Of a stretch of 64,000 bases of DNA, positions 45,645-57,079 are shown piece by piece (positions within the stretch are counted from its first letter, which is position 1; every line of letters begins with the position of its first letter). The translations under genes were made by a program, and so were the position numbers. The notes under the pieces are model-generated. The model was not told the DNA's origin, ran no database searches, and saw only the letters and a program-made list of their open reading frames with translations. This stretch comes from Isoetes taiwanensis (Eukaryota > Streptophyta > Lycopodiopsida > Isoetales > Isoetaceae). The stretch lies in contig JAJEKV010000041.1 of the NCBI GenBank assembly GCA_021234155.1, positions 12,784,689 through 12,848,688 of the forward strand, in the 5' to 3' direction.

Positions 45645-46076
45645 GTGGCGACCACAGTGGGAAAATGTGCCACTCCGTGGCGGAGAACCCACAACAAAAC
45701 ATACTACTATGATCCTTGGGACATGTCCCCAAATGACCCATTTACACCCTTCTCAAATCCAAATGACTGATACAAATAAACTGATCCAAAATGACAGTGA
45801 CGAAAAATTGTGGTGTGTGCGCAGCTGAAGCTCATGCTGGGATATGTCAAGCCAAGAACATGACATTTGATAATGTTAGCACATTTTGGAGGGCTATGGT
45901 ATGTGACAGAGCAGCAGGCAACGAGTGGCATAAGCTACGATGTATCAAATCAGATTGTGGAAATTGCGGGAAACAATTAACTGAGTTGTGTCCAAGAGAA
46001 TCCAATGAGCAGATTGATCAAACGCTTGATTGGTGTGACGTTCCAAGGGAATATATGCCACGAATACGTATATTCC

Positions 46077-47690
46077 TGGACCCGTCACCATACAAGCCTA
46101 CCTAGGTAGCCTTGTATGCCTTGGATAAGTGGCAAGGGGTGCACATCTAAGTTAATTGTTTAACTTAGATAACCTTAGGATAAGGCCCATTTCCACATGG
46201 CCTTATCCTATTGAGCAACCGCCACACGGCCTCATCTTAGTGGTGCCGCGGGCATCCCACGCGGACCCACACCTATATTGGCTCTAACCCTAACCCTAGA
46301 CCCTTTTCCCCGACCTAGCACTGATCTCTCATCCACGCCCAAAACCCCGCTTCGAGCACCGCCCGTCATAGTCTAGCCTGGAGCGGCGCCCTCGGAAGGT
46401 GTGTATGATCGTAGGGAGCAAGCCTTCACTCCGCCAAGGAGCATGGAGATGCCGGGGATGGGAGGAAGGCGGCTCGGAGGAGGGTAGGTTGAGTAGAGTT
46501 CATGTTTGTTCATCCGGAAGTTAGCACTCGGATGGGTTAGTAGTTCGTATCTAGAGTAGAGCCACCCTAGATCCTTTGTTGAACATCTCAACCCCCCGAT
46601 CAAGGAACCCTAACCTGTTAGTTAGCTATGTATGATTAGGTTAAGATGTTCATATGATATTGATATTGATCATGATGTGATGTATGTGATATTGGTTGAT
46701 CATGTTGCTCCTCTTGTATTGGGGCCTGGGGGTAGAGACCTAGGGCCATATGTAGTATGCTCCTAGTGTAGATCCCTTTAGTTCCTATTATATCACAGAC
46801 GTGCATAGGAACCCACCCAGGCTATGGAAGCTATGATGTGACTCAAAGACTACACAACGGGGCTAGAGGGCAAGATGGAGGGGGGGGTCCCCACGAGTGG
46901 GGGGCTTTGGGGATCCCATAGTGGACTAGGCTTATGGTCGGTCACCGTGTGGGCGAGCATGGGTCCGACACCTCCCGGGCAATGGTGTTGCCCCCACACT
47001 CTCAAGGGCTGCAAGTGTCAGCTTGGCTCTTGTTTTGGGGGTTGATGGGGTAATAGGTCGCAGGTCGCCCGCGATTCTCTAGCCGCCGCGGAGCCTCTAG
47101 ACCCGGAAGGGGAGATGCAACCCTTCCTACCTGCGTCGGGACGGGGAGATGCAACTTTGGAGTAGTCCCGGATGGGTGATGCCATGGGATTGCGATCCAG
47201 GAAGGTTAGAGTCATGCCACGCTTGATCTAGCCCATCCGCAAAGTATGCAATGGAGGGGCGGATGGAGTGGTCAACCCTAGCCATTGTCTTATGCCAGCC
47301 CGCCATTGTTATGACTTCGCCCGCTCTATCTTGAGGCCTATCGGTTTTGACTACCCTATGTGCGGAGCCACGTAGGAGCTCTCGTGTTTTTATGGCATAT
47401 GATTATGTTCTTTGCATCTATGGATGTGCAGTTGAGCTACCCTCGAGGTAGCATATTGTATTGTATTGCTAGTTCTGACGTGTTTATGCTTCCGCTGTGA
47501 TAGGAGCCCATAGGGGAAGGGCGCAAGACACCTTCAGTCCCCCTTCCCCGCACTCAATGAGGTTCCGGTGAGTGGGGTAGATCGGAGGGCCTGCGGGCGG
47601 GTTGTTGAGCCGGACGAGGGATTTCCTCACGAGTGTAATGGGCCGGAGCCAGATGTTTAGCAGGGAGCGCCACAATTGGCAAGTCTATGG
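46077..47690 (+). mobile_element. Solo-LTR-like block related to the gypsy LTR
   Basis: It shares landmarks in order with the LTRs at 9.9 and 21.4 kb: CTCTTGTATTGGGG...GTAGAG, ATGCTCCTAGTGTAG, GAGGGGCGGATGGAGTGG.CAACC, TCTTATGCCAGCC, TTTATGCTTCCGC and GACACCTTCA. The sequence between is diverged, so it is a different family member. No internal retroviral sequence is present. Both ends are approximate and I found no target-site duplication. It sits inside locus II. Confidence 0.65.
46145..46170. repeat. Hairpin in the solo-LTR-like block
   Basis: Perfect arms ATCTAAGTTAA (46145-46155) and TTAACTTAGAT (46160-46170) around a 4-base loop. Total length is 26 bases, the same as the unrelated palindrome in the gypsy LTRs. 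A second perfect inverted repeat, GGATAAGGCC (46178-46187) and GGCCTTATCC (46199-46208), follows at once. Confidence 0.9.
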
Positions 47691-49083
47691 TTACGCTTAA
47701 TGAGCCCCTCAAGAAAGGAACTTCAATGTAAGACTAAAGCTAATTGACAAGAAAGGCAGCTCTAGTAATATGTTGGATAACATGTTTGATCATATGTCGA
47801 GTTTGTATATCATAACTTTGTGGCACATTGGCAGAGCAAACAATTCAAGGGAATCCATGAAGAGTCTTCGATGATGATACCGTATTATCGGTTGTTGATT
47901 TCTGAGAATTATACTTTGAAGCCATTCAACGATTCAAAAGCACAACATTGGTACAATGAACAAATCAGCATATTGGTCCACATCATGATGTTCATGGTAC
48001 GTGGTAAAATGAGGAAATGTGTGCACTTCTTTATTTCAGATGACAAAATACATGATACTCACTTTGTACAAAAAGCATTCACTATACACCCTCAATTGGG
48101 TCGAGAGAAAATGGTGCTGGCCATATGAAATACCACTTAGTTTGGTCCGACGGCCGTGCGGCCCAATTCAAGTCCGAAAGAGCTTTCTATTATGTAACTA
48201 GGTATCATCAACAGACATATAAGATCAGAGAATGCACCGGAATTTCTTTGGCTCCGGGACATGGGAAGGGCTTACATGATGGAGAAGGAGCCATAGCCAA
48301 ACTATGGCTTGAGGCGGCAATAAAGAAAAAGGATGGGAAAGTGATAAAAAATCGTAAACTGCATGTCGGTTCTTGAAGAGAAAATTTGATGTGGAAAGGG
48401 TATTTTGGAAGGTGTCCGACATTGACCGCTCCCAAAGATTTGATGTGCTCCCGGTGAAAGGGGTGCAATCTCTTCATTAGCGTATCATCCATAGATCCAA
48501 ATGATCCAACAAAGTTAATGTGTAGATCTCTTTCATGTTTTGTAAGGCATGCATCAATTTTGATTGGCCCGCTTGTGAGAATGCTGATCATTGTGGCAGG
48601 TGGGAGTTGAGAAAACTAGAGCCTACAAACAGGGACAATGTTGAAGAAGATGGGTACGAGGCAGAGGACTTGTGGGCAAACGACGTGGACAATGTGGATG
48701 AGACAAAGGTCAAAGTTGGAGATCATTTTGCATCATTCACATCCCCAGACAATTATGAAAGGGTCCCTTATTATCTCATCCAGTGCATAGAAGTGAAACA
48801 TGCCCTCGAAGAAGACACCAAGGATGACTATGGAAATGAATTTTATTGTGGTAATGAAGTTATAGCTGGTAACTACTTTGAATTGATTCCTGGTTGCCAT
48901 CAAAAGTACAGGCTTATTCAAGGAAAGAAAGTTCTTGTCCATCCCGAGTCAGTAATTGGGGTGAGATTTCCATTGGAGCCAGTCAAACATAAGATTAAAG
49001 GTACATCTTATGCATATGAACTGACTAACTATTGGCATGAAACGTTGCTGGGAAATTTGCCAGAGATTGTAGAATCTTTGTAA

Positions 49084-49343
49084 TACGTTAACCTGTTGTT
49101 GAAGTAACTTCTATGCACTAAGGCATGGACTTGCAAACTGAATATAATCAGAATGTGATGTTCATGTAATCAGAAAATATTTTTATGTCCAAGCATACTG
49201 TCCAAAAGTCATGGTCCTTATAATGGATCCATGAACCAGATTAAAACACAAACATTAATATATTGTTTATATAGTTCCAAGACTGTTATACTTAGTGCAA
49301 GCTGTAAAAAACACTGTAAGCAGAAGGTATTGGGATTCAAGAC
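49084..49343. other. Gap between convergent genes
   Basis: The 3' flanks of locus II (plus) and of the companion gene (minus). AT-rich, no gene seen. Confidence 0.4.
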
Positions 49344-50174
49344 TCAAGATTCATCCAGAAGGTCCTGCAGTGTGAGATCAGCAATGGTCCTGTTCCCGAA
49401 AATTGTGAGAAGAGTGTCCAGGACAGCTGTTTGGAAGTTGGTGAAATCTAACAGAAGCAAGACATGTGCTTCTCGCTTCTGTTGCCATTTATGATAGAGA
49501 TTGGTAAAGTATGGTTTGAGGCTATTGAATCTCCAAACCTCAGCCCTTTTCAGCACTTTGTTAATTGCTTTTGCATGCACAACTTCCTGTTTAAGCTGAA
49601 TTAGAATACTTTCTAGTTACTTTTGAGATAATTGGGATTCCTCATCCTCCTTGTCATTGCTACTCCCATAGCTCGATCCATGCTTCCAACATTGTTAAGT
49701 CTCCTCCGTGCATCTCAGATAGAACATCATAAGCAATTGTTAAATTAGGAACAAAAGCATGTTTAAGAATAGAGTACCTCCTAACTCGCGGATCTCCGCT
49801 TTGATTTTGTTCAATTGGTTTCCCTGCTCGCATTGATCTCCTCAAGAATCGGGTGTGCCCGGTGAGTTTGCATTTGAATTGGGGATATGGATTGTGATCT
49901 AGTTAAAACTCCTCCCCGCCATCTAATCAACCAAATACCACTGTAAAAAAAGGAATTTTATCCCCGTCTATTCCCTTCTCCCCAAGTTTGATATGGCTCG
50001 CACCATGCCAATGATTTGTTCCTTAACCCGATTGGACATTCGCCAAAATACATCAACATCCTTTTCTCAAAATCTTTCCCACTGTCCTCTTTTTCTCTCA
50101 CCCAATTGGCCAACGGTTGTTGCTGGCATATATCCCACAAGCCTAGCTCAAATGAAAGGGCTATACTCAATGAG

Positions 50175-50360
50175 GAATATTCCTTTCAATGTAATAAGGA
50201 ATATTCCTTGTAACTATGGGTGCACTTAAACAAACTAAAGAATATTCCTTTGAAGGTAATAAAGAATGTTCCTGATAACTAGGCACTAAGAAATATTCCT
50301 TTCAATGCAATAAGAAATATTCCATTCAAGGTAATAAGGAATAATATTCCTTGTTATCTC
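50175..50360. repeat. GGAATATTCC palindrome cluster
   Basis: The palindromic core GAATATTC (or AAATATTC) occurs about seven times, mostly as AAGGAATATTCCTT or CAATG.AATAAGGAATATTCC, spaced 25-45 bases. Resembles an array of identical dyad binding sites, or a slippage product. Confidence 0.8.
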
Positions 50361-50920
50361 TATATTGATCTCATATACATTTTACCAAGGGAACTTTACC
50401 AATCTCTTGTTATGCAGTTCCCGTTATGTCAAACATCTTGGTCAATGAAAGTCAAACATGTAACAAAGGGTGGGTGATTCACACTTGTCGACTTTCAAAT
50501 TGTTGACTCACTCTTTACTAAATACAATATGCATAGGTACACAATATGCCTTAACATAATCCATTCATTTGGCATTCGTTGATTTGGCAATTGTTGATTT
50601 GGTAACATGTGGAACATTGAATGCATGTGGGATATTTGAGCCCATTACTTAAAAAAAGGTGGACGAGGATTACATTTTGAATGCGGATTTGACACTCGGC
50701 CTCATGAATCGAAGATTACAAGCCAGAGAGCTATAACTTTTCATCATCTCTCTATCCACACTCTTCAATGAAGCAGCAAACACTATTTATATATGCGCAC
50801 GATTTTTGTGATGTATGCATGTGGGATATTGCTAACTTTGTGTTAGGGTTGTGATAACTGCATACCAAGGAATTGGTCTCATATATTGATCAACCTATAC
50901 ATTTTACATTTGCAAAAATA
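50361..50920. other. Intergenic, no gene seen
   Basis: Includes a copy (50441-50470) of the GTCAATGAAAGTCAAACATGTAACAAAGG word found at 32543. AT-rich. Confidence 0.4.
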
Positions 50921-51415
50921 TTGAGGTGGGTGGCTCCGGCTCGAGGTGTGAAATCGTATGCATGCAAACATCCCTTTCCTCTTCTCGCCTCATTCCCAAA
51001 ATCGTATGCATGCAAACATCCCTTTTATTCCCTAAATTCTGCCCCTCGCAGCCTTCATTCCGGCCCATCTTCCTCTTCCTCGGGTCAGCTTCATTCCGTC
51101 CATTTCGTTCCGTCAATGGCCGTGTTCAAAAACTACAGTTCGCAGGGAGTACTCCACTATTGTGCCGCTGCTCCTTCACCGCCAGCTCGGTCGAGTTCGT
51201 GTCCTCATCGAGGGCATCCGGTTCTATGGTGGCCAAGTTCACTCCACCACAAGTGGAGAAAACTACCACAGAGGCACAAGCTGTTTGTTCAATCCGTGTT
51301 CTCGAATTGGTTGATCGAGGTTACCCCGGCGAGGGCCGCCTTTCCTCGAAATGAAGATGTATGCCATGGAGGACGACCTCCATATAGAGTGAGGATGGCC
51401 CCCCCTGATTAGTTT
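50920..51415 (+). repeat. Dispersed repeat copy with 142-179-codon open frames
   Basis: ATCGTATGCATGCAAACATCCCTTT occurs twice (50952 and 51001). 50950-51062 resembles the complement of 30855-30985. Two overlapping plus frames stay open for 142 and 179 codons, Ser/Pro/Arg-rich; I recognise no domain and do not call a gene. Confidence 0.4.
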
Positions 51416-52669
51416 TAGATTTCTTTTTTAATCCTGGGTTTCAATTGTAAAACTTTTTATTAATGAGAACTATTTTTTTGTAAAGCTCAAGTCAAGTTAA
51501 TGAGAACTGTTTCAACTCAAGTTTAGTTTGCAACTCAAGTTTTTGGTATATAGTTTGTAACTCAAGTTAATGACAGTTTTGTCATTAATTATAAAATGCA
51601 AAGTGCAAAGCAAAGTATGCCTTTAACAAATAGCATACCAAAACAAACATTAAATCCAACAAGGAATTTCAAGGTGCAATATGATCTGCACACTAACAAA
51701 ATATGGTAACCAGCAGCCAATAGAAAAATATGTTCAGAGTATTTTTCTTCAAATGCATCTTGAAACATCTGAAGTGCCAAAAATGTTAACCCCCAAATGT
51801 GATAATCCACCAAAAAGTAAGCTAGAAACGAAATATGGTCATGTGTCGGAAAAGAAAGACAGAGTTAAAGTAAGTGTTGAAGCCATCGGTTGATCCAAAG
51901 ATATAATGGTCAGGGGACCAGTTGTTAGTGTGAAACAGTCGGAATTTGTCCTTGTCCTCCAAAAGAATCAACAAGGATCCATAGAGATCAGCAAGCAGCT
52001 TGTGGTTGTAACACATTGATCTATATCTTGTCAACTGTGCTTCAGAAAGAATGAAGTTGTTGACTGATAAAGAGAACCATAAGCAATGGACCTGCACAAC
52101 TTCTCTGCAGAAAATAGCAGCCCATAGATCTTCACTTTCTTTTTCTATGACCTCTTCTCATAAGATATGATTCCATAGATGTCGCAATGTCATTTTGCAT
52201 AACCTGATCATGAACTTGATTACTGAAAGGAGAGACGTTGTCAAATTTGCTTCTTCCTTCTCCACGCAGAAAGTTAAGATATTCTATGATCATCAGAAAG
52301 GAATAAGTTAGAATCTACAACATTTAAACCCTAAACCCACAATTTATCAAGCTTTATGCCACATTTCTGAACTTTTATAATAATAGCAGAATGAGAGAGA
52401 GCATCAAATTTAGAATGAACAACCGGAAGATTCAAGGGAATACCATTGTAAATGGCCATTTTCCATTCCTGGAGGTGAGGTATCCTGATTCTCTTTAGTC
52501 TCTCATCCAGCTCCACATCCGATCGAATTTCCGGGTGATTTCTTGCAATTCCGTAAGGAAAAGGAGTCTGAGTGGCCGGATTAAGAGGATGATGAATGCC
52601 TCTATGGTCAGGATCCGCAGAAAAGGTTATCCTGAATGGGCACTTCATGACTAATGGGGTCCATATCAA

Positions 52670-53030
52670 AAAGACGAGGGAAGCAGATTATCAAAATTTC
52701 CAGAGAAATGGTGTCCGTGGGATTTTCTTGAAAGGACGTCAAATTTTGGAGGATAGAAGATCGCTTCTAAAAGCCTAAGATTGGCGAATGCGTGAAGGAA
52801 TGCTAAATGTTTAGGGTTTTTCTGACAATTAGAGACCATTGCAGAAAGTTCAGGGGTGAACCAACAAAAGTGCATGCAAAAATTGAACAAATGAAAAGGG
52901 GAAAATGAGAATGTAGGAAAAAATACCTTTAATTAGAACCAGAAATTAACTAAGAGAGATCGGATTGCCATTCCCATTGGGCTGATCAATTGCAAGGTCA
53001 TTCAATTGAGAATTTTTGAAATCCCAATCA
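52670..53030. other. Flank of the companion gene
   Basis: The minus strand is open for 74 codons at 52890-52666 (FLHAFANLRLLEAIFYPPKF) and may be an upstream exon. Otherwise nothing recognised. Confidence 0.25.
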
Positions 53031-53046
53031 AGTGTGGTGATTGGGG

Positions 53047-53345
53047 ATGGTGGTGGTGAGTGGTGGTGGGGGGGGGGGGAGTGGTGTGTGGTGGTGGTGG
53101 GGTGTGGTGGTGGGGGTGGGTGGTGGTGGTGTGCAGTGGTGGTGTGTGGTGGTATGATGTGGTGTGGTGGACTGTGGTGGTGGGGGGTGTGGTGGTGGTG
53201 GTGGGGTGGTGTGGTGGAGTGTGGTGGGGGGGTGGTGGTGGTGGTGGTGGTGGTGTGGTGTTGTGGATTGTGGTGTGATGTAGGTGTGGTGGTGGTGGTG
53301 GAGTGTGGTGGTGGTGGTGGGAGGTCTTTGGAGGGGTGTGGTGTG
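53047..53345 (+). repeat. GTG/GGT-rich minisatellite, strongly G-skewed
   Basis: About 300 bases built almost only from GTGGTGG, GTGTGGTGG and G runs (12 Gs at 53068-53079). C is nearly absent on this strand. The apparent 70-140-codon frames on both strands are products of the repeat. Confidence 0.95.
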
Positions 53346-53880
53346 GTACAAGGTCACAAAACATATCACCAAAACAATCAAGTAACTGTTTGATTGACCA
53401 AAAAGGTACAAGGCTTCTTTAAATCGAAATCTTTTTTTTTTCAACTTTTTTTTTTGGAGGTAAGGTGTTTTTTGTATTCATAATTATAACTTATACATAG
53501 TCATAAAATATACTATCAATAGTATACTATTCAAATAGTGTCATTTACATTCCTTATGATAGGAAATGTTCACAAAAATGTGAACAAAAAATATATAGAT
53601 ATAAGCCCTGTTACATAGTTCATCTTGCAAAATCGGATACTCGGACTCATGATCAGCTCAAATTCTGTTCTCGATCTTCTCTCATGCATCAATCATAAAT
53701 CGAAATCAAGTTTTTTTAAATCAAAAATCGAGGATCACTGATTTCTACATTCTTCGGATTGGCATCACAATGCGTGACCAAAGCACCTATTAGAAATTGT
53801 CATCGCGGATGTATGATTCATGAGAGAAACCATTTAGATGTAATGTGACATCCATAAATAAGGTTAGAAATATTTAAAGG
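53346..53880. other. Intergenic, no gene seen
   Basis: T-rich runs at 53430-53453; AT-rich throughout. Confidence 0.4.
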
Positions 53881-55143
53881 AACATGAGATGCGACATACA
53901 AGGGAAGGCATACAACTTACTTCCATATCTCTACCAGAGACAAGAGTTTCGACATATTTGTGCATAAATCCCATCACATACAACCCACATGATATTAAAT
54001 CAAGACAGTTGTGGCACCTCTACTTGTCAATCCGATTAACATTATTTCGCTTCATGAAATCGACCTCTAGATACTTGACCCGATCGATAGGGTTAACATT
54101 TGTGTGTGCAGCCTACATATCACAAAATTTAGCAGACCGAAATAGCGAAGAAAAACAAAGCAACAACTTAAAGTATTACATACCCTTTGATTGCTTTCTC
54201 GCTTCATCGATAACCCTGTAAGAGGATTCAAGACGTGAATTGTCAAAAGGTAGGATCTTATAATCAGATGGTGCGAGGCGTAAAAACAGCCAAAGACAAA
54301 ATGGTCATTCTCAAGGCTAGGTGCAAGGATATGATGGCATTTAGCTACCACAATCCCCTTCATCCCTCGATTTCACTATTTCAATGATGGTGGGTGATCC
54401 TTCAAATGATTCACCTTTCTTTTGTTCTTTGCCGTAGCTTCTCTAAACCTTATATAGTTGTAAGCGGGATAAAAAAGATTTTGCTCTTCCACTTAAGGCA
54501 ATGTCTCATGCAAACACCGGATTATATTAAGGTTAACATTAGAGACGGAATAGCAACAAAATTTCGGTTACAACCAGGTTATTACACCCATAAAGATCCA
54601 CTAAGCGGCTACTCATTTTAGAGTTAGTTGCACATAAAATTGCTACGTCGGATGCAACCACTTTCATTTCAGCCATGGACAGTTCTTGAATGGCGTGAAT
54701 GGCGTGAATTCCATAAATTTATCCTTGTCATCATTTACGTTGTCGATCCAAGTCATTAGTGTCATATTAACAATTGATCCATGACAATAAAGCATAAATT
54801 GATACCTTCCAATCTCTGTTTTTCCATGGTTTAGACCTGCAAAATGAGTAAAATCTAATAAGCTCTTGAAGTATAACTAAGTAAATGTAAGCTAGCAATT
54901 ACCGCTTTGCAAATGATGTCCCCGCCAGGTTTGCACTCTCTTTTTCCAAATTGCTTTGGCATCGGCTTTGACCATAATTTAGTAGTAGCCTTGGCTGCAA
55001 TCTCCAAGGCTTCTTCAACATCATCTAGCTCCATTGAATCGTCGCAAGTCTCCTCAAGGAAGAAAGTGCTTCATTCTAATGTTTTGAAAGCAAGACAAAG
55101 AAACACGCCGACCGCCAAAGAACAAGACTTTTCCTCAACTTGA
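53881..55143 (-). pseudogene. Ulp1-like (C48 cysteine protease) gene remnant, minus strand
   Basis: Minus-strand exons read: a block with CDDSMELDDVEEALEIAAKA and LWSKPMPKQFGKRECKPGGD (55140-54905); GKTEIGRYQFMLYCHGSIV and MTLMTWIDNVNDDKDKFMEF (54835-54690); KILPFDNSRLESSYRVIDEA (near 54260-54200); and NPIDRVKYLEVDFMKRNN, then after a stop SCGLYVMGFMHKYVETLVSG (54105-53925), ending at a GAA/GTAAGT donor. SCGLYVMGFM fits the catalytic-Cys block (DCG.YVM.FM) of Ulp1-type peptidases, and YYDSL-like text upstream fits too. The stop and frame shifts indicate a pseudogene. Such domains are common passengers in plant DNA transposons. Confidence 0.45.
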
Positions 55144-55454
55144 ACTTCAACAAAGCAGTTTTCAGATGTTTTCAATGTCGCCACCAACATCTTCAGTAAT
55201 TTTATCTCAGAACACGCCAACGTAAGTTTCAAAATACAAAAAAAAAAAAAGAAACCCCCTCAAAAGGAGAGATAATTACTTTATGGGCATTCAAATTCTT
55301 GTCGCAAATATGTAGCATAATAACAGGGGGTTTTCTTTGTGTTTTCGTACGCTTTTCACTAAGGTTTTTCTATGATTTCGTGATGTATTCAAATAAATGT
55401 ACTAATGCGTACATCTAGAGTGCACCATTTCTGAGCCATTGATTTTAGCCTTTT
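55144..55454. other. Intergenic, no gene seen
   Basis: A-rich run at 55234-55247. No coding signal. Confidence 0.4.
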
Positions 55455-55650
55455 TTTTTCCAATGGTCAACAACCAATGCCTCACAACAAAAGCCCTTTT
55501 TTTTTGTGCGTGTGGTGCATAATGGTCAACAACCAATGGCTCACAACAAAAGCCCTCTTTTTGTGTGTGGTGGTGCATAATGGTCAACAACCAATGGCTC
55601 ACAAATGAAAGCCTCTTTTTTTGTGTGTGTGGTGCATAATGGGTACATGA
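55455..55650 (+). repeat. Tandem repeat, three and a half units of 58-59 bases
   Basis: The unit is AATGGTCAACAACCAATGGCTCACAACAAAAGCC followed by a T run and GTGTGTGGTGCAT. TGGTCAACAACCAATG starts at 55464, 55523 and 55581; a last partial unit ends near 55650. Confidence 0.93.
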
Positions 55651-56860
55651 AGGGCTTGAAGGGCGCATGTAGTGCGATTTCCCTTGGCAACACATTTCTT
55701 ATCATAACTTTTGATCCGAGCTGCTTCAGATAATTTTTATTATGTTGGAAAGCTCTCTCCGAGATATTTTTGATAGTATATGTTATGGATATGTTTGGTT
55801 AAGCTATCTATGCCAAAACAGCAATTTTTTGGCCGGGTTTGGTAGGCTTTCACATCCTACCAACTGATTAATACAGGATTGCGCTATTGGATATTGTTTT
55901 ATGGCTCATTCCGAATGAAGCTTGCAAAAAATTACCATGCATTTTTAGATTTTGAGACAATTATTACAAAAATTCCAAGGCTTCTAGATCCTTGGGCTAA
56001 CAAACAGAAAAAGTTTCCCACTTTGGTTTCTCACCACAAGAATCCATGGAGGCCAAAGGTCAAATAAATTCCAGTTGAAAAAATGTTGTGTATGGGTGTT
56101 GCAAACTTTATGACTTTCAGAATAATGGGATCAATCTGCTCTATCTTTATAGTAACTTTTACTTATGTTCTATTTGTTTTATTGTGATGAAATTCAAAAG
56201 CTACAGGTGATGAAAGCCTCAAATGAATTCTACTTTTTTTCTCGGTTTGAATTCTAAAATTTTTGTCACACCGGGAGGGAGGAGGGGTGACGTCCCTAAG
56301 GCCCCAAGGGGCCAAAAATTTTTTTTTGCAACACAAACCATTAACATCCAACATATAAAAATTAAATCCCCCAACACATAACAACCATTGACATTAACAA
56401 CTAACACATAACTACCATTGACATTAATTAACACAACCATTGGGTCCAACACATTTAAATTAAAATCCCCCTTAAACCCCCTTTGGTTTGGGTGCATATT
56501 CACACGGGGGTGACGTAGGGCAGCGAGAGCCCTCATAATTGTATTTTGCACGTACGAAATCAACACCATATAGTATTTCGCTTGAAATCTTATAGTATTT
56601 TTGCTAATCTTGTTATACAAGATAGCAAATTTTGTACTTGCATACCCCACAAACGAGGAACTTTACGTACGGTGTAGATTAAGGAATAAGGAGTGAATAT
56701 GCAAAATATTGAACATTAGTGAACTCTAACTACAACATATGCAATCTTAATGTAATCGAATGTAATCGAATGCAATCACCCTACCTTCCACAATTTCAAG
56801 TTTTATCCAAGTAGCCCCTTGGCCTCCAAATCCTCGCAGACCGATTGCTTATGAGTTGTT
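55651..56860. other. Unassigned region
   Basis: No gene recognised. Around 56370-56460 the sequence repeats ACATAAC.ACCATTGACATTAA three times. The minus strand at 56650-56219 is open for 143 codons but crosses this repeat and shows no domain. Confidence 0.35.
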
Positions 56861-56896
56861 GCAATTCTCAAAGGTGATGTAGATGTGGATGGACTT

Positions 56897-57046
56897 CCAC
56901 ATCGATAGCAAGCAACATCTTTTTTGTGCCAAGTTCAAGAATTGGGATGTCCGAGAATGGTAAATGCAACTTCCGACATCGATAGCAAAGAACATCTTTT
57001 GTGCCGTGTTCACAAATTGGGATGTCTCGAGAATGGTAAATGCAAC
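56897..57046. repeat. Tandem duplication of about 74 bases
   Basis: TTCCACATCGATAGCAAGCAACATC...GAGAATGGTAAATGCAAC is followed directly by TTCCGACATCGATAGCAAAGAACATC...GAGAATGGTAAATGCAAC. On the minus strand it would encode a duplicated Cys/His-containing peptide (CEHGTKDVLCYRCRKLH). Confidence 0.85.
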
Positions 57047-57079
57047 CCCTTCCCAACATCATCCTTCTTTTCACCTACA

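Larger units (their letters stand above)
45791..49083 (+). pseudogene. Locus II: uncharacterised transposase-like protein, split by an LTR-like block
   Basis: Relative of locus I. The first part (45791-46076) has a Cys-rich module: NCGVCAAEAHAGICQ, EWHKLRCIKSDCGNCGKQL, ELCPRE. An LTR-like block (46077-47690) interrupts it. The gene resumes at about 47720 with LKLIDKKGSSSNMLDNM, then VVDF plus SENYTLKPFN (one base lost between them), YNEQISILVHI, FFISDDKIHDTHFVQKAF, VWSDGRAAQFKSERAFYYVT and GHGKGLHDGEGAIAKLWLE. The last 182 codons (48535-49083) are intact: CKACINFDWPACENADHCG, then VKVGDHFASFTSPDNYERVP, ending LPEIVESL. Acidic and Cys residues (D...D...HD) suggest a metal-dependent RNase H-like enzyme, by inference only. 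At least four frameshifts plus the insertion make it inactive. Confidence 0.7.
49344..52669 (-). pseudogene. Companion gene, copy II (function unknown), minus strand, several exons
   Basis: Minus-strand coding blocks: 52669-52331 (112 open codons with HPEIRSDVELDERLKRIRIP and HLQEWKMAIYNGIPLNLPVV); 52100-51880 (VHCLWFSLSVNNFILSEAQL, LADLYGSLLILLEDKDKFRL); 49870-49660 (GDPRVRRYSILKHAFVPNLT, MHGGDLTMLEAWIELWE); and the C-terminal 78 codons (49580-49344) with NLYHKWQQKREAHVLLLLDF and IADLTLQDLLDES. The last two blocks resemble 29200-29640. Whether the 5' blocks belong to the same gene is unsure, since 50-51 kb contains unrelated repeats. No domain recognised, and no intact full frame could be assembled by eye. 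Confidence 0.4.

Noticed and set aside
46285-46310. Telomere-like CCCTAAC repeat
   Set aside because: Only about two imperfect units within an LTR-like block; not a telomeric array.
53002-53444. Frames of 72-138 codons rich in His-Thr-Pro or Val-Gly-Trp
   Set aside because: Direct consequence of the GTG/GGT array; open on both strands.
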